DNA of 64,000 nt. It comes from Riptortus pedestris (lineage: Eukaryota; Arthropoda; Insecta; Hemiptera; Alydidae). The stretch is from NCBI GenBank assembly GCA_019009955.1, contig CM032233.1, positions 69,472,501 to 69,536,500 of the forward strand. Reading direction: 5' to 3'. The position numbers and the translations under genes are program-made. The notes under the pieces were generated by a model. It was not told the DNA's origin, ran no database searches, and saw only the letters and a program-made list of their open reading frames with translations. Below, in pieces: positions 11,660-24,236 of the stretch; positions within the stretch are counted from its first letter, which is position 1; every line of letters starts with the position of its first letter.

Positions 11660-12795
11660 GAGGTAGTACTCTTGACGCGATTTTAAAAGACGAATACCTC
11701 AAATGTCCATAGGTCCTACTTAGATGACGAAGAAATTGAGGTAAGTTTAATATATATAAAATTCTGATTATTATTAGAAGTGTATTTTCCCAATATTGGA
11801 AAGCGTTAAGCACTTTGACTCAATTATTGATGTTTTCCTTTGATGTTTTATTTCGCCAGTATTCCTTCATTCTGTTGGAGAATGCCAATGTTCTTTCATC
11901 AGACCATTTAGATCTGTGGGGTTTTGGTCTTGCTTGCTGTGGTTTAACTTCCCATTTGTTCACTTTTTTGCGGAAGGTGTTTCTGTATGATGTGTCGGTT
12001 ATGTTGGTATTTGGTATGTATTTTTGTACTTCTTTTAACCATGGTGTTGTGCCTTTGAGTGATGATATGTAGTTTAGTATCCTTTTTTTTAGTGGGGTGT
12101 CTGGTAGTCTATCTATGTGTCCGAGGAATTTCAGTCGTCTTTTTCGAATGTCTACTTCGATGTTTGAGTATTTTTCAGTTGTCCCGATTGATTGCAGTCT
12201 GTAGCCATCATGAATGAGTCTTGCGCCGAGTATTTTCCAAATAATTTTTCTTTCTTCTTTCTAGATTTCTTCAAGTTCGCATTTCTTGTTGAGTGTGAGT
12301 GTTTGGCTAGCACAAAATTGTGTATATATATATGTCTGTTACCGCACTTGCGGTCGCAATTTTTGGTTTAATCGTTACCAAACTCGGTATTTAATCGTTT
12401 TATTCAAGATGAAAGATCAAGTTCGTTAATGGTTGAATTCCGACCAGTGGGAGGGGGGGGTTTCGAAAATTCTTAATATCTCCGTTATTATAAGTCGGAT
12501 CGAAAAATTGTATAAAACCTTTCTTATTGCAAATGTAATGTTCTGTAAATGGTATTATGTACGTTTTTCCTATATCTTGATCACTGACCGAGATATTTGA
12601 ATTTTTTAGTTTTCGGCCTTCAGTAAACCCCACTGAAACTCATGTCATATTAACAATAAGCTGTTATATTATGAAGCACTTTATTTAAAGCCTAAATACC
12701 AAATATTAATCTCATCGAACTTTTACGTTTTGAGATAAAGGAAAATACGTGGGAAATCTGCTTATTTAACTCAGCCCCAGCGACGGACGTTTTTC
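11660..12795 (-). mobile_element. HINE copy split by a LINE fragment
   Basis: 3' block (gaggtagtactcttgacgcg, tgtccataggtcctac) at 11660-11757 with the hairpin lost into a T run. Then come a LINE 3' end, a short TA tract (12321-12333), the body, and the 5' end at 12777-12795 (cagccccagcgacggacg). Confidence 0.75.
11820..12320 (-). pseudogene. Non-LTR retrotransposon ORF2 C-terminus (broken)
   Basis: Read on the minus strand, this encodes the C-terminal end of a LINE reverse-transcriptase polyprotein: LTLNKKCELEEI, an in-frame TAG near 12265, KIIWKILGARLIHDGYRLQS, then RKRRLKFLGHIDRLP. The end, KWSDERTLAFSNRMKEYW, resembles the short charged NUMOD3-like tail seen in many arthropod LINEs. The stop is at 11820-11822. 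The polymerase domain is missing, so this is a 5'-truncated insertion. Its short 3' trailer runs to about 11760 and ends in TATATA. It sits between the two halves of a HINE, inside what was the TA tract. The clade is uncertain (RTE- or CR1-like). Confidence 0.75.
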
Positions 12796-12849
12796 GTTTC
12801 CGTAAAAATTTTTACATTTAATTTATTTATATTTGTAAAGACTCAGAGT

Positions 12850-13585
<736 letters not shown>

Positions 13586-13587
13586 AG

Positions 13588-14165
13588 ATGAGCTATTGGG
13601 GTTGTACTCATGACGCGATTTTACAAAATTTCTTCAAAAGTCCATCGATTTTACCTAGCAGATGTCGAAAAATTGATGTCCGTTCAAAATTATATATATA
13701 AGTAAAAATGTATGTTATCGCTCTAGCGGTCACATTTTTCATTTCATTTTTGTTTAATCGTTACCAAACTCGATATATAACCAACCATTTTATGTAAAAA
13801 GAAAGACCAAGTTAACGAACGGCTGAAATCGGAAGGGGGAGGGGGAGTTTAAAGGGAATGAAATTCGAAATATCTTCGTTATTATATAAGTGCATATAAC
13901 CAGTCTTATTGCAAATGTTATTGCCTATCAATGCTGTAATATATTTATTTCCTGTGTCATGAACATTAACCGAGATATTTGGAGTTTTTAGTTTTCAGCC
14001 TTCAGTAAATCCCCCACTTCTACTCCTGTCATATTAACAATAAGCTGTTATATCATGAACTACTTTATTCTAAGTTTAAATACCAACTATTGTTTTCAAG
14101 AGACCTTTATTATGCGAGATATATGCAAATTCGTTGCGCGATGACGTCGTCAATTAAGTGTTACG
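13588..14165 (-). mobile_element. HINE copy with very short TA tract
   Basis: Begins at gagctattggggttgtact with the hairpin lost, has only about five TA dinucleotides (13691-13700), then the full body to a truncated 5' side near 14165 (cgcgatgacgtcgtc). Confidence 0.75.
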
Positions 14166-14240
14166 TTTTGTAGATTTCCTTGATCTGTACTATACTCCAT
14201 ATTTAACTGTTTATCCTAGAGATACAATTTGTTAATTGGT

Positions 14241-14456
14241 GCTCAGGTTGGTCATGTGAGTTAAAGCGTTGACCTTTATCTCACATGGTAAGCCTAGAGT
14301 GGCGAGTTCGATTCTCGCCTGGGCAAAGGAAATTATTTGGTGACGGAACTCATTAAATAACATCCTAAATCCCACCCTGGCTAGAAAAGGGTGGTAGCCT
14401 GTAGATAACCCGTCCCAATTAGCCTTAGTTGGACGTTAATAAATAATAATAATAAT
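14241..14456 (+). mobile_element. tRNA-Leu-derived SINE
   Basis: The head, 14241-14327, pairs as a tRNA: GCTCAGG at the start and CCTGGGC at the end. It has a tRNA-Leu-like A-box region and a B box gagttcgattc. The body continues ttatttggtgacggaac, then a short hairpin-like cccaccctggctag/aaagggtgg, and ends in a (TAA)n tail. A second copy is at 17099, a minus copy at 49398 and a minus tail fragment at 41955. In the 49398 copy the head still aligns with a Leu tRNA (ggcgttggtcttaatctc, anticodon position TAA). It should be transcribed by RNA polymerase III and mobilised by a LINE partner; the partner is not identified. Confidence 0.8.
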
Positions 14457-14587
14457 TTGTTAATATTTTGTTTTTGTCTGTTGCAAGCTGCAATATTGCC
14501 ATATTTGGGCTGGGACAAATTGTTAACGGCCGAAACCGGTAAAAAGTTGTATTGTGGGTTAAGGTTACGGGTAAAATATAAAATGTA

Positions 14588-14723
14588 TAATCTATACTCC
14601 CCCCTCTTCCCACTGGTTCGATTATAGCTGTTAACGAACTTGATCTTCATTTTTATATAAAACGTTAAAATATCGAGTTTAGTAACGATCAGACAAAAAT
14701 TGCGACCAATAGAGCGTTAACAG

Positions 14724-14780
<57 letters not shown>

Positions 14781-15053
14781 AACACACACAGGGCCCCGCT
14801 ACCGTATTTGCACACGGGCGCCAAAACCATGGGCCCAAAAAACAAAATTTAGATTTTATTCTGTTTATTTCATTTTGATATTTTAGTCTAACAAATAAAT
14901 ATGACTTTTAAAGTTCAGTTCTTCGCTTTATTTCAAGTATCTACCTACCATAAAAAAAAAGATAATTCAAAATGCCTTTAGGGGCGCCAAAATCCTTTTT
15001 TGCACACAGGCGCCAGTAGCCCTTACCTTAGCCCTGCTTAAAATTTATGTATG

Positions 15054-15114
<61 letters not shown>

Positions 15115-15255
15115 AGACACACCCACACAGCTTTGAGCGTACCTCATTTTCGTCATCTCCTGGGTAGGATCTATGAACATTTGAGGAAATTTTTCGAAAA
15201 TTGCATCATGAGTACGACCTCAATAGCTGATTTCCCTTAGGAAAAATCTGCCAAT
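14588..15255 (+). mobile_element. HINE (5'-truncated) with nested hAT-like MITE
   Basis: Enters the body at cccactggttcgattatag and reaches (TA)n at 14729. It is interrupted by 14789-15036, resumes with TA and GT repeats, and ends with the usual block and a degraded hairpin (tttcccttaggaaaaatc). A short opposite-strand scrap (gttaacggccgaaaccgg) lies at 14521. Confidence 0.8.
14789..15036. mobile_element. hAT-like MITE, 248 bp
   Basis: Begins CAGGGCCCCGCTACCG and ends ACCTTAGCCCTG, so the termini are inverted CAGGGC. Subterminal gcacacgggcgcc and gcacacaggcgcc words occur near both ends. No protein is encoded. I see no clear 8-bp duplication because the flanks are simple repeats. It lies within the microsatellite of a HINE. 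Confidence 0.6.
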
Positions 15256-15878
15256 AAGAAAAAAACTCTAATCCTTCAATTATCTTAAAATCAACTTTTC
15301 AGAGACTGTGAGTTTTGGTTGTAGAGGAATCATGAGAAAGAAAAACGATTCTTTCGTTCAAATTGCTAACATTCGGCACATTCATCAGTTATTTAGGACC
15401 GAATTGTATCTATGCAAAGTGTAAGAAATAGACAAAAGCGCTCTAGTCCGGCCTTTCCATTCGTTTTAATCGATGTTTTTGTCACAAGAGTCACGTGCCC
15501 ATTAATTTGCTGATTTTATAGAGCGGAGAAATGCAATATTAAATAGCCCATTAACGTGTAATCAATCAGGTCAATGGCGAAACTAATTTCGCACTCCCGG
15601 TAACAATGCATTTGTAGGCTTCATTAAACACATACCTACTCATTCCGACAGGTAGATATTTCCGTCACTGCACTATTTATCTCTTCGCATTCCATGAAAA
15701 CGTTAATGACTAATGAGCAAGGGGAAATTCGGAGATAAATGTAATGCAGTAAGTTATTAAAACGTGCATGTGGGACGAAAGAAATCGAAGTATTGATTAG
15801 AAATGCTTACAAGAGGAAGGGCCCATCTTACTCAATGGGAAAATGTTCATAACTTCCCTTTGACGATACTAATAAAAA
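15256..15878. other. Non-coding stretch between two HINEs
   Basis: No open frame or internal repeat is recognised. Base composition is less TA-rich than the flanks. Confidence 0.5.
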
Positions 15879-16635
15879 AAGTCCAGGGGCTGCGTAAACT
15901 AAGCAGATTTCCCTCGTGAAGTTTAACAATTGATAAATATACACAACACCCCCGTAAATATTAAGTGAATAAATACAAACGTTAATAAGAACCCTCCGAG
16001 CGTTAAGCGTCTGAAATTTAAACAAACAGTTCTGCCAACTTCCAACAGGATAGAAAAACAATTACTGAAGTATATCTGGATATAACGTATTATTTTGATT
16101 TAAAACAATTTACTATAACTAATACTGTAATTTATAATGAATCAGAATAATTTTTATCTCAACCAATCAAATTTAAGTAGTCCAAAATCTTAAGAAGGGG
16201 GGGGGGTCACTAGAACATATTTGCATGTATCTGCTATAATAAAGGTCTATTGAAAACAATTTTTTGCATTTAAGCTTCGAATAATGTGGTTTATTATATG
16301 ATAGAATATTTTTTATGTAACACGAGCAGAAATGTGGGTTTACTGAAGGCTTAAAACCGACAAATGCAAATATCTCGGCTAATATTCAAGATATATAAGA
16401 AATGTATTTAACAATATTTATAGTACATTTGATTTTCAATAAGACTCATTCTATGCACTTTTTCAATCCGAATTATAGTTACGGAGATATTTCGAATTGA
16501 AATTGAAAATTACCCTCCCCTCTCTCTGGTCCGATTTCAGCCGTTAATGAACTTGATTTTTCTTTTTACATAAAACGACTAAATACCGAGTTTGGTAACG
16601 ATCAAACAATAATTGCGACTCTAGAGCGGTAACAG

Positions 16636-16691
<56 letters not shown>

Positions 16692-16827
16692 TTATTTATA
16701 CGGTTTTGAACGGACCTCATTTTCGTCATCTCCTAGGTAGGATCGATGGACATGTGAAGACAAATTTCGAAAATCACGTCATGAGTACGACCTCAATAGC
16801 TGCTTTCCCTTAAAGGAAATCTGCTAA
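15879..16827 (+). mobile_element. HINE, long subfamily
   Basis: The 5' start is reduced to aagtccaggggctgcgtaaa (CGTCACG lost). This copy belongs to a longer subfamily with an extra 5' segment (aatattaagtgaataaata, gttctgccaacttcc, cagaataatttttatctca) also found at 17628, 24896, 33681 and 56052. (TA)n 16640-16686; ends TGCTAA at 16827. Confidence 0.9.
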
Positions 16828-17098
16828 AAATCTGATGACCTCCTTGTACTCCTATTAATATAAATAAACAATATGTGTGGTTGCATTGGAGTTGAAACTT
16901 TTGTACGATATCTCCATTCCAATGGATCCAATCTACAAATGCTATGTCAATATAATTTACGTATGGTCTTTTTATAATAAATAAAAATTGGTCCTATACA
17001 ACATTTTATTTCTCTGCAACCCCTAAATTTCCAGTTATTGAGATATTGAACACATTAACTAACGGAGCTCAGCAGTTAAGGTGTACGAATAAATAAAC

Positions 17099-17290
17099 AT
17101 AGCCATGTGAGTTAAAGCGTTGCCTTTAATCTCACATGGTAAACCTAGAGAGGCGAGTTCGATTCTTGCCTGGGCAAAGGAGGTTATTTAGTGACGAAAT
17201 TCATTAAATAACATCCAAAGTCCCACCCTGGCTAGAAAGGGTGGTAACCTGTAGATAACTCGTTCCAATTTGGAAGTGTACTTTAATAAA
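17099..17290 (+). mobile_element. tRNA-Leu-derived SINE, second copy
   Basis: Same family as 14241 but lacking the first ~12 bases. It has catgtgagttaaagcgttg, B box gagttcgattc, the ccaccctggctagaaaggg hairpin region, and a decayed tail (ttaataaatac). Confidence 0.75.
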
Positions 17291-17627
17291 TACGACAAAC
17301 GAATGAGCAAGCGAACAATGTTCATATCGGAAGTGCTGGACAAAATACAAGCAATTCCGCATCCCACGGGGCTGCAAACTAAAATATCGTATGGCCATCA
17401 ATAACGTGGTCCCATAAATAATTCATATTCATTTCATCATATTACTCCATATTCTTTGCCTAATGAAGAATAATGACTTAATTGTATAAACAAGGAACCC
17501 TGAGAACAATGCAATTATAAAGAGTTTCTAAAAAGGAGTTTCCTTGTCCATAAATACATCAAAATAAATTATTATTAATCACTGGAAATACTGGACAAAA
17601 TACGCATCTCACAGACAACAGATCTAA
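17291..17627. other. Non-coding stretch
   Basis: Short gap between the SINE and the next HINE. Nothing recognisable. Confidence 0.45.
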
Positions 17628-18325
17628 AAGTCCGCAGGGGCTGCGTAAACTAAGCAGATTTCCCACCCGCTGGTATGACACACTACTAATGCTACCACAC
17701 GATATATTCTCTATTTTTAAGTAATAAATCCACCGCGCAGTTTAACAATAGATAAATCTACATACAGGTAACACAACACCGCCGTGAATATTAAGTGAAT
17801 AAATACAAACGATAATAAGAAACCTCCCGACGGAAAGCACCTGAAACCTAAAAAAACAGTTCTGCCAACTTCTTACCGGAAAGAAAAAAAATTACTGTAA
17901 TATATCTGAATATAACGTATTAATTTGATTGGAAACTATTTACTATATATAGTACTGTAATTTATAAGGAATCAGAATAATTTTTATCTCAATCAATCAA
18001 ATTTTATGTAGTCCAAAAACTTAAGAAGGGGGGGTTGGTCACCAGAACATATTTACGTCTATCTCGTATAATAAATGTCTCTTGAAAACAATATTTGGTA
18101 TTTAAGCTTCGAATGATGTGGTTTATTACATAACCGAGTATTGTTTATGTAAAATAAGTAGAAGTGGGGTTTGCTGAAGGCTGAAAAATGAAACAAGCAA
18201 ACATCTCGGTTAATATTCAAGATAGAGAATAAATGTATATAACAATATTTATAGTATATTTCATTTTCTATAAGAGTGATTCTATAACGATCAAACAAAA
18301 ATTGCGACCGCTGGAGCGTTAACAG

Positions 18326-18371
<46 letters not shown>

Positions 18372-18491
18372 GAACGGACCTCATTTTCGTCATCTCCTGG
18401 GTAGGATCGATGGACATTTGTATAAATGTTTCGAAAATCGCGTCATGAGTATGTCCTCAATAGCTGATTTCCCCTAAGGGAAATCTGCTAA
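17628..18491 (+). mobile_element. HINE, long subfamily
   Basis: Starts aaagtccgcaggggctgcg. Has the long-subfamily 5' segment, plus a second 5' module (gctggtatgacacactac) seen again at 25867. Part of the body next to the C-rich patch is deleted (jump at 18285). (TA)n 18330-18364; hairpin ends TGCTAA at 18491. Confidence 0.9.
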
Positions 18492-19302
18492 AAATTACAT
18501 ATTTCCGACTAAACAAATGTTCAAATGACTGTTTTATAAATCATAGTGAAGGAATATAGTATATACTTTTAATACATATCTCTAAGGTCTGTCATTAGGA
18601 AAGCCCGACGATCTTGACGTAATTAAACACCCAACTTGAAAGAGCCACATGCAACGATGGCCGGATGTTGAGGAGTACTTCTTTATTGCCTACCGCAGTA
18701 GCGACCATGTTTCCGGCCATAAATTTCTTTTCAACAAGAAAGAAAGAGATGGTGCAATTAAAAAAACATTACTCGAATCGGGAACGTGGAAACGGGGGTT
18801 TTGTTTAGGAAAGCCGTCCATACCATAATATCTGCCCATGCTCATTAAAGGACTAAAATTCTAACTGAAGTCGAGTGCAGCTGTTCACATTAAGTAGAAC
18901 TTTTATTAGTCCATTCTGTATTATGATTGTTTACAGCTCATTATAATAACAACACTCATTTCAAGCGGCCTTTTTGAAAATTGAAATAAATAAAAGTAAA
19001 TTATATATCTTATTTAAATTATTTGCAGTGGATCGTTTAAAAAATATAATAAACCGATGTCTAAGGCACCTAATTGGAGTCACTTCTTCCCAAGGATATT
19101 TTTACAAAAATCAATTTACACGTTAAACGACCATCAAGCTTTTTTTTAAAAAAACTTTTCATTTGCAATTCGTTCTCAACAAAAAAAAATCTCGGCTTTC
19201 ATGGCGAAAATGGGCACTAAATTTGTAATTGTTGAGAAATTATCACTAAACGGTCAAAGTTCTGTTAGTTAACCTTTTTCCCAGAGGTCAGGTGACTAGA
19301 GT
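18492..19302. other. Non-coding stretch
   Basis: About 800 bases of AT-rich sequence. I see no gene, repeat or microsatellite. Confidence 0.5.
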
Positions 19303-19421
19303 TTTAAGCCCTCCCTTAAGGGAAATCAGCAATTGAGGTTGTACTCATGAGGCGATTTTCGAAATATTTCTTCAAATCTCCATCGATCCTACCTAGTACA
19401 TGACGAAAATGAGGTTCGTTC

Positions 19422-19515
<94 letters not shown>

Positions 19516-20006
19516 AGAGAGAGAGATCTATATATTTGTCTTTTACCGCCCTAGTAGAGGTCGCAATTTTTGTCTTATCGTTACCAAACTCGATATATAA
19601 GCGTTTTATGTAAAAGGAAAGATAGATCAAGTTGAAATCCGACTAGTGAGAGGGAGAGGGGTCGGAGGGGAAAAATTCTTAATTCTCCGTTATTATGCAT
19701 TGGATCGAAAAATTGTAAAGAACCAAGTTTATTGCAAATGTTATGTTATAAATAACGTTATGTGCATTTTTCACTATATTGGTCAGTAACCAAGATACCT
19801 GTGTTTTATATTTCTGGGCCTAAAGTAACCCCCCTCCCCTAATCATTTTATATTAACAATAAGCTATTATATTATGTAGTACCTTATTTGAACTGAAATA
19901 CCGAATATTGTTCTTATTGAGCTTTTACTTTTTGAGATAAATGCAAATACGTGGTACATGTGGGAAATCTGCTTAGTTTACGTAGCCGCTGCGTGAGGGA
20001 CTTTTC
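19303..20006 (-). mobile_element. HINE with (TA)n(GA)n tract
   Basis: Hairpin side ccctcccttaagggaaatc, block to 19420, then (TA)n followed by about 20 GA dinucleotides (19481-19526), body, and 5' end gtagccgctgcgtgaggga at 20003. The GA expansion inside the tract is unusual for the family. Confidence 0.88.
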
Positions 20007-21275
20007 ATTTTACAAACTATTAGGAGTGGGGGGGGGAGATACTTCATCAACATCTTAAATATTATTTGCTTGATTCAAAAATCTGTTTAATACATTTAAC
20101 AAATTTTGTTATCTATAGCTCATGAAAGTTATTCTGGAGTGTAGTATGATATTGATTCTTTTTTTCCATCGACTTACTTCGCTGTTGCTTTTTGAGCAAA
20201 AATGAAAGACTGAATAGAATTACACTTAAAAATTGTTTACTATGCGAGCAGTGTGGACAGGTGAATTGTCTTGCTGAAAGAAGAACCGCCCTCGAGTCAG
20301 TTCTTCTCCTCTCCCAACAATTTGCTCCCGGATGATGTCTATGTACTTTTTTGCGTTTAATGTTGCCGAACAAAACACTAAATCTGTCTTTCCATAGTAT
20401 CCTATCGCAGCCCAAACCATAACACCTCCTCCTCCCATTTGATGTTTACTTAAACATAAATTTTCTTTCCGCAAATCATAAAAATAATATCGATATCCAT
20501 CAGGCCCATCCATATTAAACTTCTTTTTATCACTGAAGAAAACTTTCTTCCATCTCCTTCCCCAAGTAATGTGTTCCGAAGCAAACCTCTTTCTGTTGGC
20601 TTTGTGTTCTTTTGAAAGAGGGGGCTTTGACTTCAGTTTAAGGCGCTTTAAACGACTGGTCTTTTGCAAAAGGCGTTGAACATTCCTGACGTTTGTTTGG
20701 ACCCCAGCTTGTTCACAAATTTCTCTCGCTGTGGCTGAAGAGTTGGATGCATGGCGTAAAATGGCTCGCTGTTCTCGAACAGTCATTGCCATGGGCCTAC
20801 CTGTGCTTTTCTTCTTGCCATAATCGTTGCCCAGCCTAATGAAATTTCTTATTTAATGCCTGCTTCCATTTAAAATTCGAGCGATTTTCGATATTGTCAA
20901 GTTGTTATCGCGTACTGTTTTAATCACATCCTTTTCACTCGCAGATAACACTTTTCCCCTAGGCATTACGTAATAACATTTAATTAGACTCACTGATCAA
21001 AACGAACTAACACTTCCCAGTAGCACTAGTCACTAACAGTGTTCCAATAGCAAGATTTAGATAAGAACTGAGAGGCTGGCCTATACTTTTGTCGCATGTC
21101 AATATTTACATTTTAGCTAATGCTATGGTAAGAAGGATCAGGACTTATTACTGATATTCCATTCTGGAAGGCAGTGGGATTAGAACAGTATTTATTTGCT
21201 TTCGAGGAAGTATGACATTCAATATTGTCAAAAACTGGCAAAATTTGGGGTGGCCTATAATTTTGTCGGGGAGTG
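20007..21275 (-). mobile_element. Tc1-type transposon, one end present
   Basis: Holds a broken transposase (20226-20966) and one intact terminal region. The outer repeat ggcctataattttgtcg is at 21252-21268 and an inner copy ggcctatacttttgtcg at 21078-21094, 174 bases apart. This is the IR/DR layout of some Tc1 elements. The terminus CACTCCCCGAC is followed by TA and then a HINE microsatellite, as expected for TA-targeted insertion. The opposite terminus was not found, so the left boundary is approximate. Confidence 0.75.
20226..20966 (-). pseudogene. Tc1-like transposase (broken)
   Basis: The frame starts at an ATG at 20964-20966 (MPRGKVLSASEKDVIKTV). It runs through a helix-turn-helix region (NNLTISKIARILNGSRH) with an in-frame TAA at 20853-20855, a basic GRP-type linker (KKKSTGRP) and a second DNA-binding helix region. 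The catalytic domain follows. The first Asp is in VFFSDKKKFNMDG, the GGGGVMVWAAIG block typical of Tc1 is present, and the second Asp is in FFFQQDNSPVHTAR. It then stops at NNF; the third acidic residue (Glu) and the C-terminus are missing or scrambled. Family length is about 340 residues; about 247 codons remain. It would have cut and pasted DNA at TA sites. It cannot be active now. Confidence 0.9.
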
Positions 21276-21334
<59 letters not shown>

Positions 21335-21337
<3 letters not shown>

Positions 21338-21438
21338 TCTCCTAGGTAGGATCGATAGACATTTGAAGAAAAAGTTCGAAAATCGCGTCATGAATACGAC
21401 CTCAATAGCTGTTTTCCCTAAGAAACTAAAATGCTAAA
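21335..21438 (+). mobile_element. HINE 3'-end fragment beside Tc1
   Basis: After the (TA)n at 21280-21334 comes tctcctaggtaggatcgat and the cgcgtcatgaatacgac block, then a degraded hairpin and atgctaaaa. The other half is absent, so the Tc1 insertion or a later deletion removed it. Confidence 0.8.
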
Positions 21439-21889
21439 ACTCTGCACACAAGTACTAAATTTATTCTATTTATATTAAAATACAAATAACAGCAAATTAT
21501 TTCTTCAAATCAAACATTCTACAAGAAATGAATGATATTATTTTGTGGGATTGGCAATTTAAATGTTGAATGAGTGGGTTTGGAGGGCTAACAGCGAGAG
21601 AGAGAGATGCTCGTGGCCCAATGGCGGCGAGATTAACTTCTCACTTTAATCCGCTCTAGAGAAATGAAATTTCCTCGCCCTCTTTCCCCTAACGAGAATG
21701 AAAATGGGCATTTAGTTTTGGGCATTTGTTTCTCCCTTCTATTCGTTTCAGAGGAACCTCATTGCTGGCCTACTAACACGCTCTGCACTGCCATTTCCAA
21801 TCCTCTACAGACGTTGTTTTCCAGCCTCAGAGAAATCTCTTCCCTTACCTATAAATGCCGAAGCTGGAAATATACAAAGTGGAATGACT

Positions 21890-21892
<3 letters not shown>
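21439..21892. other. Non-coding stretch
   Basis: Slightly GC-richer than its surroundings (21600-21880), with a 96-codon frame that has no recognisable domain and ends in TA repeat. No gene is called. Confidence 0.4.
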
Positions 21893-21948
<56 letters not shown>

Positions 21949-22008
21949 TCTTAACTGTCTAGCAATTATAATTTTTAGCAGATTGCTTTTAAGGGAAGCT
22001 ATTGAGCT
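21893..22008 (-). mobile_element. Scrambled HINE fragments
   Basis: (TA)n 21893-21945, then tgtctcttaactgtctagc (inner body) running into ttagcagattgcttttaag (a new 3' end). The layout suggests a second copy inserted into the first just after aattttt. Confidence 0.6.
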
Positions 22009-22029
22009 TCAATATTCTACATGATTGTT

Positions 22030-22882
22030 TTTAGCTGATTTTCCTTAAGGGAAATCAGCTATTGAGGTCGTACTCATTACGCAATTTTCAAAATTTTTCT
22101 ACAATGTCCATCGATCTTACCTAGTAGATGACGAAAATGAGACCCGTTCAAAACTGTATATATATATATTTGTCTGTTACTGCTTTAGTAATTTTTGTTT
22201 GATCGTTACCAAAATCGATATTTAGTCGTTTTATGTAAAAAGAAAGATCATGGTCGTTAACGGCTGAAATCCGAAATATCTCCGTTTCTATAAATCGAAT
22301 CGAAAAGGTGTATAGAATACATCTTATTGCAAATTAAATTACTATAAATGCTGTTATATACATTTATCCTCTATCTTGAATATTAATCGAGATATTTGTA
22401 TTTTTTCGTTTTCAGCCTTCAGTAAACCCCATTTCTACTCGTGTTACGAAAACAATACTCTGTTTTATAATGAACCACATTATTCGAAGCTTAAGTACCA
22501 AATATTGTTTTCCAGAGACCTTTATTATACGAGATACATTCAAATATGTTCGTGTGACCCCCCCCCCTGTCTTAAATTCTTGGACTACTAAAATTTGATC
22601 GATTGAGATAAAATTGATTCTGATTCATTATAAATTACAGTACTAGAGATAGTGCATAGTTTTCAATAAAATTAATATATTATATTCTGTTATGTTTCAG
22701 TTATTGTTTTTCTTTCCGGTGAGCAGTTGGCAGACCAGTGTGTTTACATTTGAGACGCTTCCCGCCGGGAGGGGGAAGATTTCTTATTACCGTTTGCATT
22801 TATTCACGGCGGTGTTAGCAGTATTTAAGTTTATCTATTGTTAGACTTCACGTAGGAAATCTGCTTAGTTACGCAGCCCCCC
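22030..22882 (-). mobile_element. HINE, long subfamily
   Basis: Hairpin side ttagctgattttccttaag, block, short TA tract (22156-22169), body with the long-subfamily segment, and 5' end ctgcttagttacgcagccc at 22882. Confidence 0.88.
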
Positions 22883-22984
22883 CTTTTTTTTATCTAGCTT
22901 GATTATTAAGCTAGTTATTAATATTTTTTTTTCGTTTTCATTCTTGAGTTAACCTTCACTCATGCTTTTACGTTATTAACTTAT

Positions 22985-23057
22985 ATCAATAATTCCATGG
23001 TGTAATTCCAGTGTGTGAGGAAATCTGGTTAAGCAGCGACTGGGTGAAGGACGTTTT
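22985..23057 (-). mobile_element. HINE 5'-end fragment
   Basis: tgtaattccagtgtgtgag, gaaatctggttaagcagcg and gaaggacgtttta, a decayed 5' terminus. Confidence 0.5.
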
Positions 23058-23097
23058 ATACTTTTTTTTTTTTAATTAAGGCTTGCTTTAAGGCACT

Positions 23098-23140
23098 GAG
23101 GCTAATCCGGGCGTGCTTTCTACAGATTATCACCCAACTG
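23098..23140 (-). mobile_element. Possible old SINE tail fragment
   Basis: ggctaatccgggcgtgcttt and ctacagattatcaccc match the tail of the tRNA-Leu SINE (ggctaattgggacgggtta, ctacaggttaccaccc) with many differences. Confidence 0.4.
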
Positions 23141-23936
23141 CGTCATATATCATTAACTAAAAGAGTAATTTTATTTAAATAAAATCTTATGACCGCCGGC
23201 AATATTTCTCTACCACCCACAAAAAAAAATAATTAAGCAATTGCCGACTCGGCTTTCATAAATCAGCCTATCCAAGCAACAATCTTAATTAACATGGATC
23301 TAATCGAAGCATTAGACCTTTTTCCGTACTGATATGGGGGAACCGAGTATTAACCATAGTTCATTTTCACTCCTCTCTCTCTCTCTGAGCGGTGCTGAGC
23401 CTTGATCCTAATCTATCATGTGGCAAGCCTATAATAAAGCTGAATAATAAAGATACCGCCGGGGATGAAAGCCTAAATGAAAGGAAAGAATGCACATACA
23501 CAATATATATTCAATTTTATAAAGAACCATTCTTCTAGTAGATCCCCCTAAAGGGGAATTGCCTATAAAGATTTTACTCTTGACAAGTTTTTTATTTTAG
23601 TTTCTTTACGAGGGCCTTAAAATGTTTATTAACTCCATCCTGTGCTAGAGGTGGATTAGGTGTTTCGTAAACGAAGCAGATTTTCAGCTACAATGCCACG
23701 CTTTCAGATCATTTTATATCATATTCTTGAATTCTCTTAAAATAAGAAGCCTATAAAGACAGGGATTTGGAGTTTAAGCTAATCATTTCGATCCCTTCCT
23801 CCCCTCCCCTTCTCTGCTCCAGCTATACAAAACAGTGAATCCACCAACCCACAGATATTGTATAAACTCCTCTGTGAATTTACCAAAATGGTATTTATGT
23901 GGAGTCAATCCCTTATGAACCCAATGTTCTTTTGTC
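23141..23936. other. Non-coding stretch with HINE scraps
   Basis: Bases 23535-23600 and 23655-23685 carry degraded HINE termini (gatccccctaaaggggaatt and cgtaaacgaagcagatttt). The remainder has no recognised content. Confidence 0.4.
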
Positions 23937-24236
23937 GGCCTAGAGGCTTCCAATGCACGCTCACCAATAGACCACGATGTAAATAACTTTCATTCAGCAG
24001 ATGACATTGAGAACTATATGAAACTACTAAGTCTTCATTGGCTACAACTAACTGAATCCAATTTGACAAGAATTAAAAGAATTGCTCTCCAATTGAAAAT
24101 AGGCAACCGCAATTCACGTCGGGAGGAGGTCGTTTTGGCAAGATCTAGACTGGGCCGCCCAATGATTATCCATTCTTATCTCTTCCGTAAACCGTACCAC
24201 CCCATTTGTGAGCTATGCATGATGAAAATTGATTAA
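23937..24236 (+). pseudogene. LINE RNase H C-terminal fragment
   Basis: In one frame: LEASNARSPIDHDVNNFHSA, a helix DDIENYMKLLSLHWLQL, then RREEVVLARSRLGRPMIIHS and PYHPICELC. The arginine-rich REEVVLARxRLG...HSYL...P.C..C pattern is the end of the RNase H / zinc-finger tail of Jockey- or I-type non-LTR retrotransposons. In intact elements the second Cys pair continues as an HIL..C motif; here it breaks at CMMKID and stops. About 100 codons of a 1,000-codon family remain. A hAT relic begins within 130 bases. A relative lies at 61428 on the minus strand. Confidence 0.75.

Noticed and set aside
14241..14327. Functional tRNA gene
   Set aside because: The head has extra bases and poor anticodon pairing, and it continues into a SINE body and tail repeated elsewhere.
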